A DNA stretch of 54,174 bases from Faucicola sp048551375 (GCF_048551375.1 NZ_JBLYZJ010000015.1:1-54174); one strand, 5' to 3'. Counted from the stretch's first letter, positions 17,483-26,116 are shown. Notes: generated by a model not told the origin, from the letters alone. Made by a program: numbers and translations.

Positions 17483-17491
17483 TTATCCACA
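17483..17491 (+). other. DnaA box upstream of rnpA
   Basis: TTATCCACA matches the strong DnaA-box consensus exactly. It lies 14 bases upstream of the rnpA start and 600 bases from the main oriC boxes. Confidence 0.6.
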
Positions 17492-17555
17492 ATTTACCCC
17501 TAACCAAATGACCACACAATATGGGTGGGGGAGGGCAGGAGATAAAATCAATTGG

Positions 17556-17596
17556 CATAAAAAAAGCGATATAATTACTTACATCGCTTTTTTATG
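17556..17596. terminator. Terminator or attenuator between rpmH and rnpA
   Basis: CATAAAAAAAGCGAT and ATCGCTTTTTTATG form a long symmetrical hairpin with T tracts on both strands. It lies 54 bases after the rpmH stop and would lower expression of rnpA and yidD relative to rpmH. Confidence 0.8.
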
Positions 17597-17649
17597 ATTA
17601 ACACCCAATGGGTACTAACAAGGCGTTAAGCTGTCAAATCATCATTGAA

Positions 17650-17784
17650 TTACACGGTCAAACGATGACGACCTTTGGCACGACGACGTGCTAATACTTG
17701 ACGACCATTTTTGGTTGCCATACGAGCACGGAAACCGTGGGTGCGTTTGCGTTTGATGACGCTAGGTTGGAAAGTACGTTTCAT
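17650..17784 (-). CDS. rpmH: 50S ribosomal protein L34
   Basis: L34 is a small basic protein of the large ribosomal subunit. The 44-residue product reads MKRTFQPSVIKRKRTHGF at its start and ends RAKGRHRLTV, a full-length match to the family. AAGGTG seven bases before the ATG is a strong ribosome site. Its promoter, leader hairpin and downstream terminator can all be seen. It is the first gene to the left of oriC and is transcribed away from it, as in most bacteria. Confidence 0.97.
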   Translation of the reverse strand: MKRTFQPSVIKRKRTHGFRARMATKNGRQVLARRRAKGRHRLTV

Positions 17785-17816
17785 GGGTATTCACCTTGGC
17801 TAAATGTCAGTTAATA

Positions 17817-17836
17817 TTTAACCGATAGCGGTTAAA
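17817..17836 (-). promoter_or_regulatory. Hairpin in the rpmH leader
   Basis: TTTAACCG and CGGTTAAA form an eight-bp perfect stem with a four-base loop, 32 bases upstream of the rpmH start and between its promoter and ribosome site. Confidence 0.5.
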
Positions 17837-17868
17837 ACTTTTAAACTTCTAAAAACAGTTAATCCAAT

Positions 17869-17897
17869 ATTATCCTTGTTTTTATCAATCACGTCAA
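17869..17897 (-). promoter_or_regulatory. Promoter of rpmH
   Basis: On the minus strand TTGACG (17892-17897) and GATAAT (17869-17874) are separated by exactly 17 bases, some 85 bases upstream of rpmH. Confidence 0.65.
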
Positions 17898-18086
17898 GAT
17901 TTCATTGCACTAATTTTTATATTTTAATAGCGTTTATCATTGACAATTGTTATTACGTTAACCTAATGAGATGACTCGATTTGATAGCATTCGGTTATTT
18001 TGGTTATTCACTTTCTAAAATCAATCTGGTTTTATCGCTAAGAATACAAGTTTTTTAGCATAAAACATTTGAATGGATTGAAAAAG

Positions 18087-18293
18087 TTATCCACAAAATG
18101 GTTTTTGCTAATAGTATATTATAATATATAGATATTATTATTATTAGTAAGCCGTTTTTTGGTGGATAAGTCAATATTTTTATTTTAATTCAATAATTTG
18201 AATTGTTGATAACCCTGTTGAAAACCTGTGTGTAATTTGTGTGTAAAGCTTTCTTTTAAGTTATCCACAATGTTATCCACAGGGTTTTCCACA
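18087..18293. other. oriC: Chromosomal replication origin (oriC core)
   Basis: Between rpmH and dnaA lie exact DnaA boxes TTATCCACA at 18087-18095, 18261-18269 and 18273-18281, a TTTTCCACA at 18285-18293 and an inverted GGTGGATAA at 18161-18169. Two copies of TGTGTGTAA (18227, 18238) may be weak boxes. The stretch 18106-18150 is almost only A and T and is a good unwinding-element candidate. The rest of the gap (17785-18362) is AT-rich and codes for nothing. Gene order and the switch of coding strand across the region agree with an origin here. Confidence 0.88.
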
Positions 18294-18300
18294 TAAAAAT

Positions 18301-18328
18301 TTGCTTTGTTATTAGTCGGATTTATGCT
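18301..18328 (+). promoter_or_regulatory. Probable dnaA promoter
   Basis: TTGCTT (18301-18306) and TATGCT (18323-18328) are 16 bases apart. The adjoining DnaA boxes (18261-18293) would allow autoregulation by DnaA. Confidence 0.45.
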
Positions 18329-18362
18329 AAAGTAACCGCACTTTTTGGAGGGTCTAAGCATT

Positions 18363-19712
18363 ATGGCAAGCTCATTGTGGCAACGGTGTGTTGATGAACT
18401 TAAATATCACGTACCTGATAATATCTTTACCATGTGGATACGACCATTATCCGCCGTTGAACAGCAAGATATGCTGGTCATTATGGTACCCAATCAATAT
18501 TTTGCCACCTATATCGAGAAAAACCATCTCGCCCAAATCCAGTCGGTGGTCAGCCAAATTGAACCCACACGTGCGATTGAGGTGCAGATTCAGATTGATA
18601 AAGCCCCAACCCTACTCAAAGATGTCGGTAGCTCAACCACGGGTTATCCAGTTGCTGGGGTAGAAGGTAGTGCGAAAGCTGATCGGGCTTCGTCATTTCA
18701 GTATCTTGACCCCAGTTTTACGTTTGACCAATTTGTCATGGGTAAATCCAATCAAATTGCGTATAGTATCTGCAAAGAAACCGCCCAAACGCTAGGTGAG
18801 TCGAAGAATAATCCCTTGTTTTTGTATGGGTCAACTGGGTTGGGTAAAACCCATTTGATGCAGGCAGTGGCACATGAAATTTTAAAACAAGGTAAGAGTT
18901 TTTATTATTTTACCTCGGATAAATTCGTCAATCAGTTGGTGTATTCGATTAAGCAAAATAAGATTGATGATTTTAAGGATAAAATCAAAAAGGCAGATTT
19001 GTTAATCATTGATGATATTCATGTGATTGCCAGTAAGCCCAAAAGCAGTGCTGAGTTTTTGGTGTTGTTTAATGATTTTATCAGTAAAAATAAGCAAGTT
19101 ATTTTGGCGTCTGACCGTCATCCCAGTGCATTGACTGAGTTTGATGAGCGTACCAAATCCCGTTTTTCTTGGGGAGTGTCGGTGGCATTAGAGTCGCCAG
19201 AGTTAGATACTCGGATTCAGATTTTACAAAAAAAATCCAAGTCACAGGGCATGAGTTTGCCCAAAGATTGTGCGATTTTTATTGCCCAACATATCGTTGC
19301 CAATGTGCGAGAGCTTGAGGGGGCATTGAACAAAGTATTTGCTATGTCACGCTTACTCAATCAGCCTGTACATTTGGAGTTGGTGCAGATGGCTCTCAAA
19401 GATGTGGTGGCGATTCGTGTGCAAGCGGTGAGCATGGACAATATCCGCAAAGTGGTTGCAGAATTTTATGATGTGTCGGTGAAGGATTTGATGGGTAAAA
19501 AACGCTTACGACATATCGCACGCCCTCGCCAAGTGGCGATGATGTTGGCACGAGAATTGACCAATCACAGTTTTACTGATATTGGGCAGTCATTTGGCGG
19601 TCGTGACCATACCACGGTGATGCACGCTTGTGAAAAAGTGCAAGAATTGTGTTTGACCGATGCGATGTTTGATAAAGATTTTCGCACGCTAAAATTAATG
19701 CTTCAAACCTAA
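18363..19712 (+). CDS. dnaA: Chromosomal replication initiator DnaA
   Basis: DnaA binds the DnaA boxes of oriC and unwinds the origin in its ATP form. The 449-residue product has domain I at the N-terminus (LWQRCVDELKYHVPDNIF), a short linker, the AAA+ domain with Walker A GSTGLGKT (about 156-163) and Walker B LLIIDD (213-218), and the C-terminal helix-turn-helix signature GRDHTTVMHACEKV. I place the start at ATG 18363, preceded by GGAGG 11 bases upstream; a TTG six codons earlier is less likely. After Walker B the protein reads IHVIASKPKS, where the well-studied homologues have IQFLAGKE, so it is somewhat divergent there. Confidence 0.97.
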   Translation: MASSLWQRCVDELKYHVPDNIFTMWIRPLSAVEQQDMLVIMVPNQYFATYIEKNHLAQIQSVVSQIEPTRAIEVQIQIDKAPTLLKDVGSSTTGYPVAGVEGSAKADRASSFQYLDPSFTFDQFVMGKSNQIAYSICKETAQTLGESKNNPLFLYGSTGLGKTHLMQAVAHEILKQGKSFYYFTSDKFVNQLVYSIKQNKIDDFKDKIKKADLLIIDDIHVIASKPKSSAEFLVLFNDFISKNKQVILASDRHPSALTEFDERTKSRFSWGVSVALESPELDTRIQILQKKSKSQGMSLPKDCAIFIAQHIVANVRELEGALNKVFAMSRLLNQPVHLELVQMALKDVVAIRVQAVSMDNIRKVVAEFYDVSVKDLMGKKRLRHIARPRQVAMMLARELTNHSFTDIGQSFGGRDHTTVMHACEKVQELCLTDAMFDKDFRTLKLMLQT

Positions 19713-19768
19713 TTTTTTATTTTATTGAATTTTCCTATTCGCTAAAGGAATCACGTTGAGGTAAGCTC

Positions 19769-21124
19769 ATGCAATTAACCATTTCTCGCCGTTTGTTGTT
19801 TCCAGCCATTGAGCTGATTTTTAAGGCCGCTGATAAACGCCACAATATGGCGATTTTGGGCAATCTCAAAATTGTTGCCAGCCCCACGGCATTGGAATTG
19901 ACGGCTTCAGATTTGGAAGTGGAGGTGTATGCCAAGGTAACATTACCTGAAGGCGTGTGCCAACAAGCAGGGCAAATCACTGTGCCTGCTGATCGTTTCC
20001 ACGATATTATCAAATTTTTGCCATCCAAAGCGGATAAGGTAAATTTGGTGGTGGAAAATAACCAATTACATATCAGTGCAGGCACTAGCCGTTTTAAACT
20101 TAACACTTTACCTGCCGAAGATTTTCCGCATTTGGGTGCAGTGGACGCCCCTAGCCAAGTCCAAATTAGCGATAAAGATTTGATTAACCTATTGGATAAA
20201 ACCGAGTTTGCCGTGGCGGTGCAAGATGTGCGGTATTATCTGACAGGGATGCTGTGTGAATTTAGTGCCGACCAATTGACCACGGTGGCGACCGATGGAC
20301 ACCGTTTGGCATTGGCAACCGCCCCCATTCAAAATCCCACCCAATTTGAGGGTAGTATGATTGTGCCAAGAAAAGGGGTAAAAGAATTACAGCGTTTGTT
20401 ACAACGTTTGTTGGGTGAAAATGATAAATTGGCACGTAAATTCAAAAAACAAAATCCTGTGTTTGCCAATTTAGCCAGTCAATTTAACCTTAATATTGGA
20501 AAAGAATTTTTTCAAATTGTGTTACCTTTTACCCAAGTGGTACAAGATACCGCCCAACTTGCCCCACCAATTTGGGTAGCGATTACCACCAAGCTGATTG
20601 ACGGAAAATTCCCCGATTATCGCCGAGTAATCCCAACCAATCAATCCAACGTTGCCACCCTTGACCATGCAGGACTGCAAGAGGTGCTACGCCGTGTGGC
20701 GATTTTGAGTGATGAAAAAACCCGTGGCATTATTTTTAATTTTGACCCCATTCAAGCTGAATTAATTGTCAAAGCCCATAATGCTGACCGTGATGAAGCT
20801 ACCGAACGTTTGCCGATTCAATACGCAGGTGAAGCCCTAGAAATTTCGTTTAATGTGGCGTATTTGCTCGATGTGCTAGAAGCAATGAACCGTAAGAAAT
20901 CCCAAGATAAAGACGATGAAGAAGCCTTTGAAGGTGGGGAATTACCGCCTGTGCGTGCTGATGCTGATGAGGCGTTTGACCCTAGCCAAGTTGTACCGAC
21001 CTTTATCAATGCCGAAAATAGCTTTGATGTGGTGTTTAAAATGGGGCAAGCCAATGGCTCGGTATTGCTCGAAAAACCACTCGAACCACAATATCAATTT
21101 GTGGTCATGCCAATGCGAATTTAG
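19769..21124 (+). CDS. dnaN: DNA polymerase III beta sliding clamp, enlarged
   Basis: DnaN is the ring-shaped clamp that tethers the replicative polymerase to DNA. It starts MQLTISRRLLFPAIELI and ends FVVMPMRI, the normal ends of the family, and shows VATDGHRLA and DGKFPDYRRV in their expected places. At 451 residues it is well above the 366-382 of familiar gammaproteobacterial clamps. The excess appears as two insertions: about 30 residues in the region 214-268, after RKGVKELQRLLQ, and about 40 acidic residues in the region 376-418, after LLDVLEAMNR. Both should lie in surface loops of the clamp. GAGG seven bases upstream supports the start. It forms one run with dnaA and recF. Confidence 0.96.
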   Translation: MQLTISRRLLFPAIELIFKAADKRHNMAILGNLKIVASPTALELTASDLEVEVYAKVTLPEGVCQQAGQITVPADRFHDIIKFLPSKADKVNLVVENNQLHISAGTSRFKLNTLPAEDFPHLGAVDAPSQVQISDKDLINLLDKTEFAVAVQDVRYYLTGMLCEFSADQLTTVATDGHRLALATAPIQNPTQFEGSMIVPRKGVKELQRLLQRLLGENDKLARKFKKQNPVFANLASQFNLNIGKEFFQIVLPFTQVVQDTAQLAPPIWVAITTKLIDGKFPDYRRVIPTNQSNVATLDHAGLQEVLRRVAILSDEKTRGIIFNFDPIQAELIVKAHNADRDEATERLPIQYAGEALEISFNVAYLLDVLEAMNRKKSQDKDDEEAFEGGELPPVRADADEAFDPSQVVPTFINAENSFDVVFKMGQANGSVLLEKPLEPQYQFVVMPMRI

Positions 21125-21138
21125 ACGCTGGCTCGTTT

Positions 21139-22296
21139 ATGCAACTGACAGACCTACAAATTCACCATTTTCGCAATCTTACCCAATTGCAACTACCGCT
21201 TGGTGGTTGCAATGTTTTTTTGGGGCAGAACGGCAGTGGTAAAACGTCTATTTTAGAAAGCATCTATTTATTATCTCGTGGCAAAAGTTTTCGCCATCAT
21301 CAGCCAAAACACTATATTCAATACGGCTTTGACCGCACCACGGTATTTGCCAAACTCACCGACCCCAATACCGATAGCCAAACCATCGCCATCGAAAAAG
21401 CCCAAGATGCCAGTACCCAACTTCGCCTGAATCAAAATAGCGTCCTTACCCAAAGTCCGCTTGCCAAGCTATTGCCCACGTTATTATTTGAGCCGATAAC
21501 CCTCAATAGCCTAGAAACAGGTAGTCAAGCACGGCGTGAAATTTTGGATTGGTTATTGTTTCACGTGGAACAAAACTTTCATCCCACTTGGCTCAAGTAC
21601 CAAAAAATCCTCAAGCAACGTAATAGCCTGCTCAAGCAAATACCGCATTTCGCCCAAATCAGCCAATGGCAACACCAAGAAATTCAAGCATGGGATAAAG
21701 AGTTGGGGCAGTATGCCGAACAAATCCATCAGCTACGTCAACCCACGATAGAGGCTTGGCAACGCCATTTTAGCGAGCAGTTGGCAGTATTTTTGCCCCA
21801 ATATGCCGATAAATTACGCTTGCGTTATACCGTGGGGTTTGATTCTGCTGTAGGGCTAACTGCGACATTGGCAGAGCGGTTGGGGCAAGATTTGGAGTTG
21901 GGTTATACTCGCATGGGCTGTCACCGTGCTGATATTAATGTGATGCTTGATAATACGTCCATTGATGAAAATGGACATTCGCATAAACACAGCTTTCCTG
22001 CCACTGATGTGCTATCTCGAGGTGAAAAAAAGCTATTGATGTTATCACTTCGGTTATCGCAATTGCCATTATTAAATTCGGTGGGTAAAGTGCCGTTGGT
22101 ATTGATTGATGATATCACGGCTGAGTTGGATGATAGGGCATTGGGGTTGTTATTGAGTGGATTAAAACAGGTGGATTCGCAGTTGTTTATTACCAGTTTA
22201 TCGGCGGATATTGTGCCGAAGCTTGAGGCAATTTGGCAACAAGAAGTTAAATTGTTTCACGTGGAACAAGGCGAGGTCAAAAGTAATGATAGCTGA
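21139..22296 (+). CDS. recF: DNA replication and repair protein RecF
   Basis: RecF is an SMC-like ATPase that helps RecO and RecR load RecA at gaps. The 385-residue protein has Walker A GQNGSGKTS near residue 30, the ABC signature LSRGEKKLL and Walker B LVLIDDITAELDD near the C-terminus. It starts 14 bases after dnaN ends. Two TGTTTCACGTGGAACA sites lie inside it (21557 and 22253), both read as FHVEQ, and the second is only some 10 codons from the stop. The last 11 bases overlap the next small gene. Confidence 0.96.
   Translation: MQLTDLQIHHFRNLTQLQLPLGGCNVFLGQNGSGKTSILESIYLLSRGKSFRHHQPKHYIQYGFDRTTVFAKLTDPNTDSQTIAIEKAQDASTQLRLNQNSVLTQSPLAKLLPTLLFEPITLNSLETGSQARREILDWLLFHVEQNFHPTWLKYQKILKQRNSLLKQIPHFAQISQWQHQEIQAWDKELGQYAEQIHQLRQPTIEAWQRHFSEQLAVFLPQYADKLRLRYTVGFDSAVGLTATLAERLGQDLELGYTRMGCHRADINVMLDNTSIDENGHSHKHSFPATDVLSRGEKKLLMLSLRLSQLPLLNSVGKVPLVLIDDITAELDDRALGLLLSGLKQVDSQLFITSLSADIVPKLEAIWQQEVKLFHVEQGEVKSNDS
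21557..21572. promoter_or_regulatory. parS-like site inside recF (first)
   Basis: TGTTTCACGTGGAACA differs from the parS consensus by one base and encodes FHVEQ. Confidence 0.75.
22253..22268. promoter_or_regulatory. parS-like site inside recF (second)
   Basis: This is an exact second copy of TGTTTCACGTGGAACA, 696 bases after the first, again encoding FHVEQ, close to the recF stop. Confidence 0.75.
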
Positions 22297-22684
22297 TAAT
22301 ATTGAGAAACAATGGCTTATTTGGGATTATGTCAGCTTATCTTGGTCAGAAATTGGTATCGGTAAAGATGAATTTTCAAGTTATCTACAAAAAATTGAAC
22401 AATACTATCCCAGTTGGCAAGACATTAAGCCAATTATCAATGATGTTTTACTGTGTTTTGCTCCACAAATACCATTAATGTTTGCCTTCTTTCCGATGAT
22501 TCCAGATTGGGGTTATAACAAAGATTATTTAACTGAGAAAATACAACAATGGGAAACTAGGTCAAAAATAATGATTTGGTTAAATCCCTTACGATTAATT
22601 GGCTACCCTTTAGCTTATCTTATGGCATTAAGTTATATTTATCGCCTAAAAAAGCATTATCAAAAGAAGGTTTTAACTGTTTAA
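22286..22684 (+). CDS. Hypothetical protein between recF and gyrB
   Basis: I do not recognise this 132-residue protein. It is rich in Trp and Tyr, has a moderately hydrophobic middle (LCFAPQIPLMFAFFPMIPDW) and one probable membrane segment near the C-terminus (LRLIGYPLAYLMALSYIY) followed by a basic tail. The ATG at 22286 overlaps the last 11 bases of recF and has GAGG nine bases upstream, so it is translationally coupled to recF. An upstream in-frame start would lie deep inside recF and is less likely. recF and gyrB are usually adjacent, so this looks like an insertion in a conserved gene run. Its base composition is more AT-rich than its neighbours. Confidence 0.65.
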   Translation: MIADNIEKQWLIWDYVSLSWSEIGIGKDEFSSYLQKIEQYYPSWQDIKPIINDVLLCFAPQIPLMFAFFPMIPDWGYNKDYLTEKIQQWETRSKIMIWLNPLRLIGYPLAYLMALSYIYRLKKHYQKKVLTV

Positions 22685-22856
22685 TAAGTTGATGCTAAAA
22701 GCACGCAATACATGACTTTTTAGCCAAAATTTGTTAAAATAGCCCCTTTCATTTTGCCAAAAAATTCTCGCAAATTATTGCGATTTTTAGCAAGATTTTT
22801 TACATTCATTGAATAGTTTTTTGGCAAAAAACGCTTGTTAAACTCATGGAGTTGTC

Positions 22857-25346
22857 ATGTCAGATACCCAATTAGAAAAACCTTTGGACACCACCGCCAA
22901 CCCACAAGAATATGGCTCAGACAGTATTCGTGTACTCAAAGGCTTGGAAGCCGTGCGTGTGCGTCCTGGTATGTACATCGGCGACACCGATGATGGAACA
23001 GGCTTGCACCACATGGTATTTGAAGTGGTGGATAACTCGATTGACGAGGCACTGGCAGGGCATTGTGACGAAATCAACATCGTGATTCACGAAGATGAGT
23101 CGGTCAGCGTGCGTGATAATGGTCGTGGTATTCCTGTCGATATTCACCCAGAAGAAGGCGTATCGGCTGCCGAAGTCATTATGACTGTACTTCATGCAGG
23201 CGGTAAATTTGATGCCAATAGCTATAAAGTATCAGGCGGTCTGCATGGCGTGGGCGTGTCGGTGGTGAATGCCTTGTCCGAAAAATTGGTGCTAGATATT
23301 TGGCGACAAGGGTTTCATTATCAACAAACCTATGCCAATGGTGAGCCACAGACCGATGTGGTCAAACTTGAGCCAACCGACAAAACAGGCACGCAAGTTC
23401 GCTTTTATCCCAGTGTGGGCGAAGAAGGTAGTAGTGCTATTTTTAAAGGCGTGACAATTTTTGATTATGAAATTTTAGCCAAACGCTTGCGTGAATTGTC
23501 ATTTTTGAACTCAGGTGTCCGCATTGTGTTGACCGATGAGCGTGAAGACAAACGCCATGAATTTGAACACGCAGGGGGCTTGTCCGAGTTTGTTAGCTAT
23601 ATCAATGCAGGCAAAACAGGCTTAAACGAAGTGTTCCATTTTAGCAGTGAACAGGCTGATGGCATTGGCGTGGAAGTGGCATTGCAATGGACTGACAGCT
23701 ATAACGAAAAGGTATTGACCTTTACCAATAACATTCCACAACGGGATGGCGGTACGCATTTATCGGGCTTTCGCTCGGCGTTGACTCGTGCGTTAAATAG
23801 CTATATGGATAGCGAAAATATTGCCAAAAAAGAAAAAATCCAAGTATCGGGCGATGATGCTCGTGAAGGGTTGACGGCGATTGTATCGGTGAAAGTGCCA
23901 GACCCTAAATTTTCAAGCCAAACCAAAGATAAATTGGTGTCAAGTGAAGTCAAATCGGCAGTCGAATCTGCGATGCACGATAAATTTAACGATTATTTAC
24001 TGGAAAACCCCAACGCAGCCAAAGCCATCGCAGGCAAAATCATTGATGCCGCTCGTGCTAGAGAGGCGGCTCGCAAAGCCCGTGAATTAACACGCCGTAA
24101 AACTTCACTCGATATCGCAGGTTTACCCGGTAAATTGGCGGATTGCCAAGAAAAAGACCCTGCTTTATCAGAGTTATACATTGTGGAAGGGGACTCAGCA
24201 GGCGGTTCTGCCAAACAAGGGCGTAGCCGTAAAACCCAAGCGATTTTACCACTCAAAGGTAAAATCTTGAATGTGGAACGTGCCAGATTTGACAAAATGT
24301 TATCGTCACAAGAGGTCGGCACGCTGATTACCGCCCTTGGTACAGGCATTGGGAAAGATGAGTATAACCCAGATAAACTCCGTTATCACAAAATCATCAT
24401 TATGACCGATGCGGACGTGGATGGCTCGCATATTCGTACTTTGTTGTTGACGTTTTTCTTCCGTCAAACCCCAGAATTGTTGGAACGTGGGCATATTTAT
24501 ATCGCCCAGCCACCGCTGTATAAAGTCAAAAAAGGTCGTCAAGAATTGTATGTCAAAGACGATGAGGCATTAAAAGCTTATCTATTGTCTTCTACCATTG
24601 ACGAAACCCAATTACACTTGTCCGAAGGCACACCAGCGGTGACAGGCAAAGCCCTAGAAACTTTGCTCAATGACTATAACCAAACCCAAGTGGTAAAAAA
24701 TCGCTTGCAAATCAAGTACCCAGCCAGTGTGCTTGACGCATTGGCACGCATTGACAAACTCAGCATGGATAATCTTGGCGACCATGCCCAAATGCAAGCA
24801 TGGACGGACAAGCTATCTACGCAACTGCTCGCCACTGCCAAAGCCCTTAAGCCCACCGTTGAGTTAGAAACCTTGCAACGCCAAGAGGGTGATAAGTCGG
24901 TGGATTATTATTTGCCACGAGTGACTATTCATGTACATCAGTTACCGCATTCGTATTTGCTAGATACCGCCTTTGTTAATTCTGGCGAATATGCTCGCTT
25001 GCACCGTTTGACAGGGCAGTGGAAAGATGTATTCTCTGACAGTGCTTATATTGCCAAAGGGGACAAAAAACTGCCAATTCCTGACATGGATTATTTATGG
25101 CAATTTATTATGAGTGATGCACGCCGTGGCTTGGCGATTCAGCGTTATAAAGGGTTGGGCGAGATGAATGCCGACCAATTATGGGAAACCACGATGGACC
25201 CAGAAAACCGCCATATGCTACAAGTGACCATTGAAGATGCGATTGCGGCTGACCATTTATTCACTTGTTTGATGGGGGATGACGTTGAGCCAAGACGTGC
25301 CTTTATCGAAGAAAATGCGTTAAGTGTGACGAATTTGGATATTTAA
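22857..25346 (+). CDS. gyrB: DNA gyrase subunit B
   Basis: GyrB is the ATPase subunit of DNA gyrase, which introduces negative supercoils. The 829-residue product shows the GHKL ATPase domain (VRPGMYIGDT, VVDNSIDEALAGH, DNGRGIPVDIH, GGLHGVGVSVVNALS), the transducer domain, and the Toprim domain with YIVEGDSAGGSAKQGR, PLKGKILNVE and MTDADVDGSHI. The C-terminal end QRYKGLGEMNADQLWETTM is intact. GGAG lies six bases before ATG. It closes the dnaA-dnaN-recF-gyrB run; the 172-base gap before it could hold its own promoter, but none is clear. Confidence 0.97.
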   Translation: MSDTQLEKPLDTTANPQEYGSDSIRVLKGLEAVRVRPGMYIGDTDDGTGLHHMVFEVVDNSIDEALAGHCDEINIVIHEDESVSVRDNGRGIPVDIHPEEGVSAAEVIMTVLHAGGKFDANSYKVSGGLHGVGVSVVNALSEKLVLDIWRQGFHYQQTYANGEPQTDVVKLEPTDKTGTQVRFYPSVGEEGSSAIFKGVTIFDYEILAKRLRELSFLNSGVRIVLTDEREDKRHEFEHAGGLSEFVSYINAGKTGLNEVFHFSSEQADGIGVEVALQWTDSYNEKVLTFTNNIPQRDGGTHLSGFRSALTRALNSYMDSENIAKKEKIQVSGDDAREGLTAIVSVKVPDPKFSSQTKDKLVSSEVKSAVESAMHDKFNDYLLENPNAAKAIAGKIIDAARAREAARKARELTRRKTSLDIAGLPGKLADCQEKDPALSELYIVEGDSAGGSAKQGRSRKTQAILPLKGKILNVERARFDKMLSSQEVGTLITALGTGIGKDEYNPDKLRYHKIIIMTDADVDGSHIRTLLLTFFFRQTPELLERGHIYIAQPPLYKVKKGRQELYVKDDEALKAYLLSSTIDETQLHLSEGTPAVTGKALETLLNDYNQTQVVKNRLQIKYPASVLDALARIDKLSMDNLGDHAQMQAWTDKLSTQLLATAKALKPTVELETLQRQEGDKSVDYYLPRVTIHVHQLPHSYLLDTAFVNSGEYARLHRLTGQWKDVFSDSAYIAKGDKKLPIPDMDYLWQFIMSDARRGLAIQRYKGLGEMNADQLWETTMDPENRHMLQVTIEDAIAADHLFTCLMGDDVEPRRAFIEENALSVTNLDI

Positions 25347-25375
25347 GCAGGCTATCGTCAGAAGATGATTTTATA

Positions 25376-25396
25376 GGGGCGTATGGCATACGTCCC
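25376..25396. repeat. GGGCGTA palindromic repeat (copy 2)
   Basis: GGGGCGTATGGCATACGTCCC, a near-perfect palindrome 29 bases after gyrB, belongs to the family first seen at 1561. Confidence 0.65.
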
Positions 25397-25445
25397 TTAT
25401 TTTTTAGCATTATTTTGCCTAAAAAAAACAGGCAGATATTGCGAA

Positions 25446-25474
25446 TTGAGTGTAATGCAAAATCGCATTATAAT
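25446..25474 (+). promoter_or_regulatory. relBE promoter with overlapping operator
   Basis: TTGAGT (25446-25451) and TATAAT (25469-25474) are 17 bases apart. An inverted repeat TAATGC-N6-GCATTA (25453-25470) fills the spacer and touches the -10 box, as expected for autorepression by an antitoxin-toxin complex. Confidence 0.7.
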
Positions 25475-25505
25475 ATCATTAACTATTTGATATAAAAGGT
25501 GAGCG

Positions 25506-25745
25506 ATGGCAACGTTAAATATCCGTATTGACGATGACATTAAACATAAAGCTTGTTTGGTGCTTGATGAAATGAATGTTAGTCAAAGTGATGCAGTTCG
25601 TGTGTTTTTTGAATATATTGCAACCTATCGCCAATTACCAATTAAAACATTGGTGGTTGATAATGATGATGATTTGATTGATATGGTTAAGCATCGTCTA
25701 AAAAATCCCGAGCCGAGCTTTGAGGTGGATTTAGATGCCTTGTGA
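25506..25745 (+). CDS. relB: RelB-type antitoxin
   Basis: RelB neutralises the RelE mRNA interferase and, with it, represses the operon. The 79-residue protein has the ribbon-helix-helix N-terminus NIRIDDDIKHKACLVLDEM, followed by the segment QSDAVRVFFEYIATYRQLP and the acidic toxin-binding tail HRLKNPEPSFEVDLDAL. It aligns over its whole length with E. coli RelB as I recall that sequence. It overlaps relE by 11 bases. An inverted-repeat operator sits over its promoter. The cassette lies just downstream of gyrB, separated by a short palindromic repeat. Confidence 0.92.
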   Translation: MATLNIRIDDDIKHKACLVLDEMNVSQSDAVRVFFEYIATYRQLPIKTLVVDNDDDLIDMVKHRLKNPEPSFEVDLDAL

Positions 25746-26061
25746 TGAATCAGTTTGTTATAAAATCCATTTTACCAAAACCTCACTCAAGGAATTTCAA
25801 AAACTTGGGGCGACCGTTAAAGAACAATTCAAAAAAAAGCTAAAATCTTTACAGGCAAATCCTCACGTTGATTCAGCACGGTTATCCGATGAGTTGGCAG
25901 GGTGCTATAAAATCAAACTGCGGGCTTCTGGCTATCGGCTGGTTTATCAAGTTAAAGATGACAGGTTAATTATCATTGTGATTGGTGTAGATAAACGTCA
26001 AAGTGTGTATGATAAAATGCTAAAACGTTTGCCAGTGGAAGTTGATGATACGCTTCAATAA
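25735..26061 (+). CDS. relE: RelE-type mRNA interferase toxin
   Basis: RelE cleaves mRNA in the ribosomal A site. The 108-residue product carries the core LKEFQKLGATVKEQFKKKLK and CYKIKLRASGYRLVYQV, with the two Lys and the Arg that correspond to Lys52, Lys54 and Arg61 of E. coli RelE. The later VDKRQSVYDKML keeps an Arg and a Tyr in the catalytic region. All recognised catalytic residues are therefore present and the toxin looks intact. The N-terminus is about eight residues longer than in E. coli, so a later start is possible. It overlaps relB by 11 bases, which favours coupled translation. Confidence 0.92.
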   Translation: MPCDESVCYKIHFTKTSLKEFQKLGATVKEQFKKKLKSLQANPHVDSARLSDELAGCYKIKLRASGYRLVYQVKDDRLIIIVIGVDKRQSVYDKMLKRLPVEVDDTLQ

Positions 26062-26116
26062 AAAAATTGCTGTAGCTTCCTTATTAAAAAATTTTCTTTA
26101 AAAACGGTACTTTATA

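Noticed and set aside
26062..26116. Manganese (yybP-ykoY) riboswitch upstream of mntP
   Set aside because: The gap is only 55 bases and lacks the conserved loop sequences.
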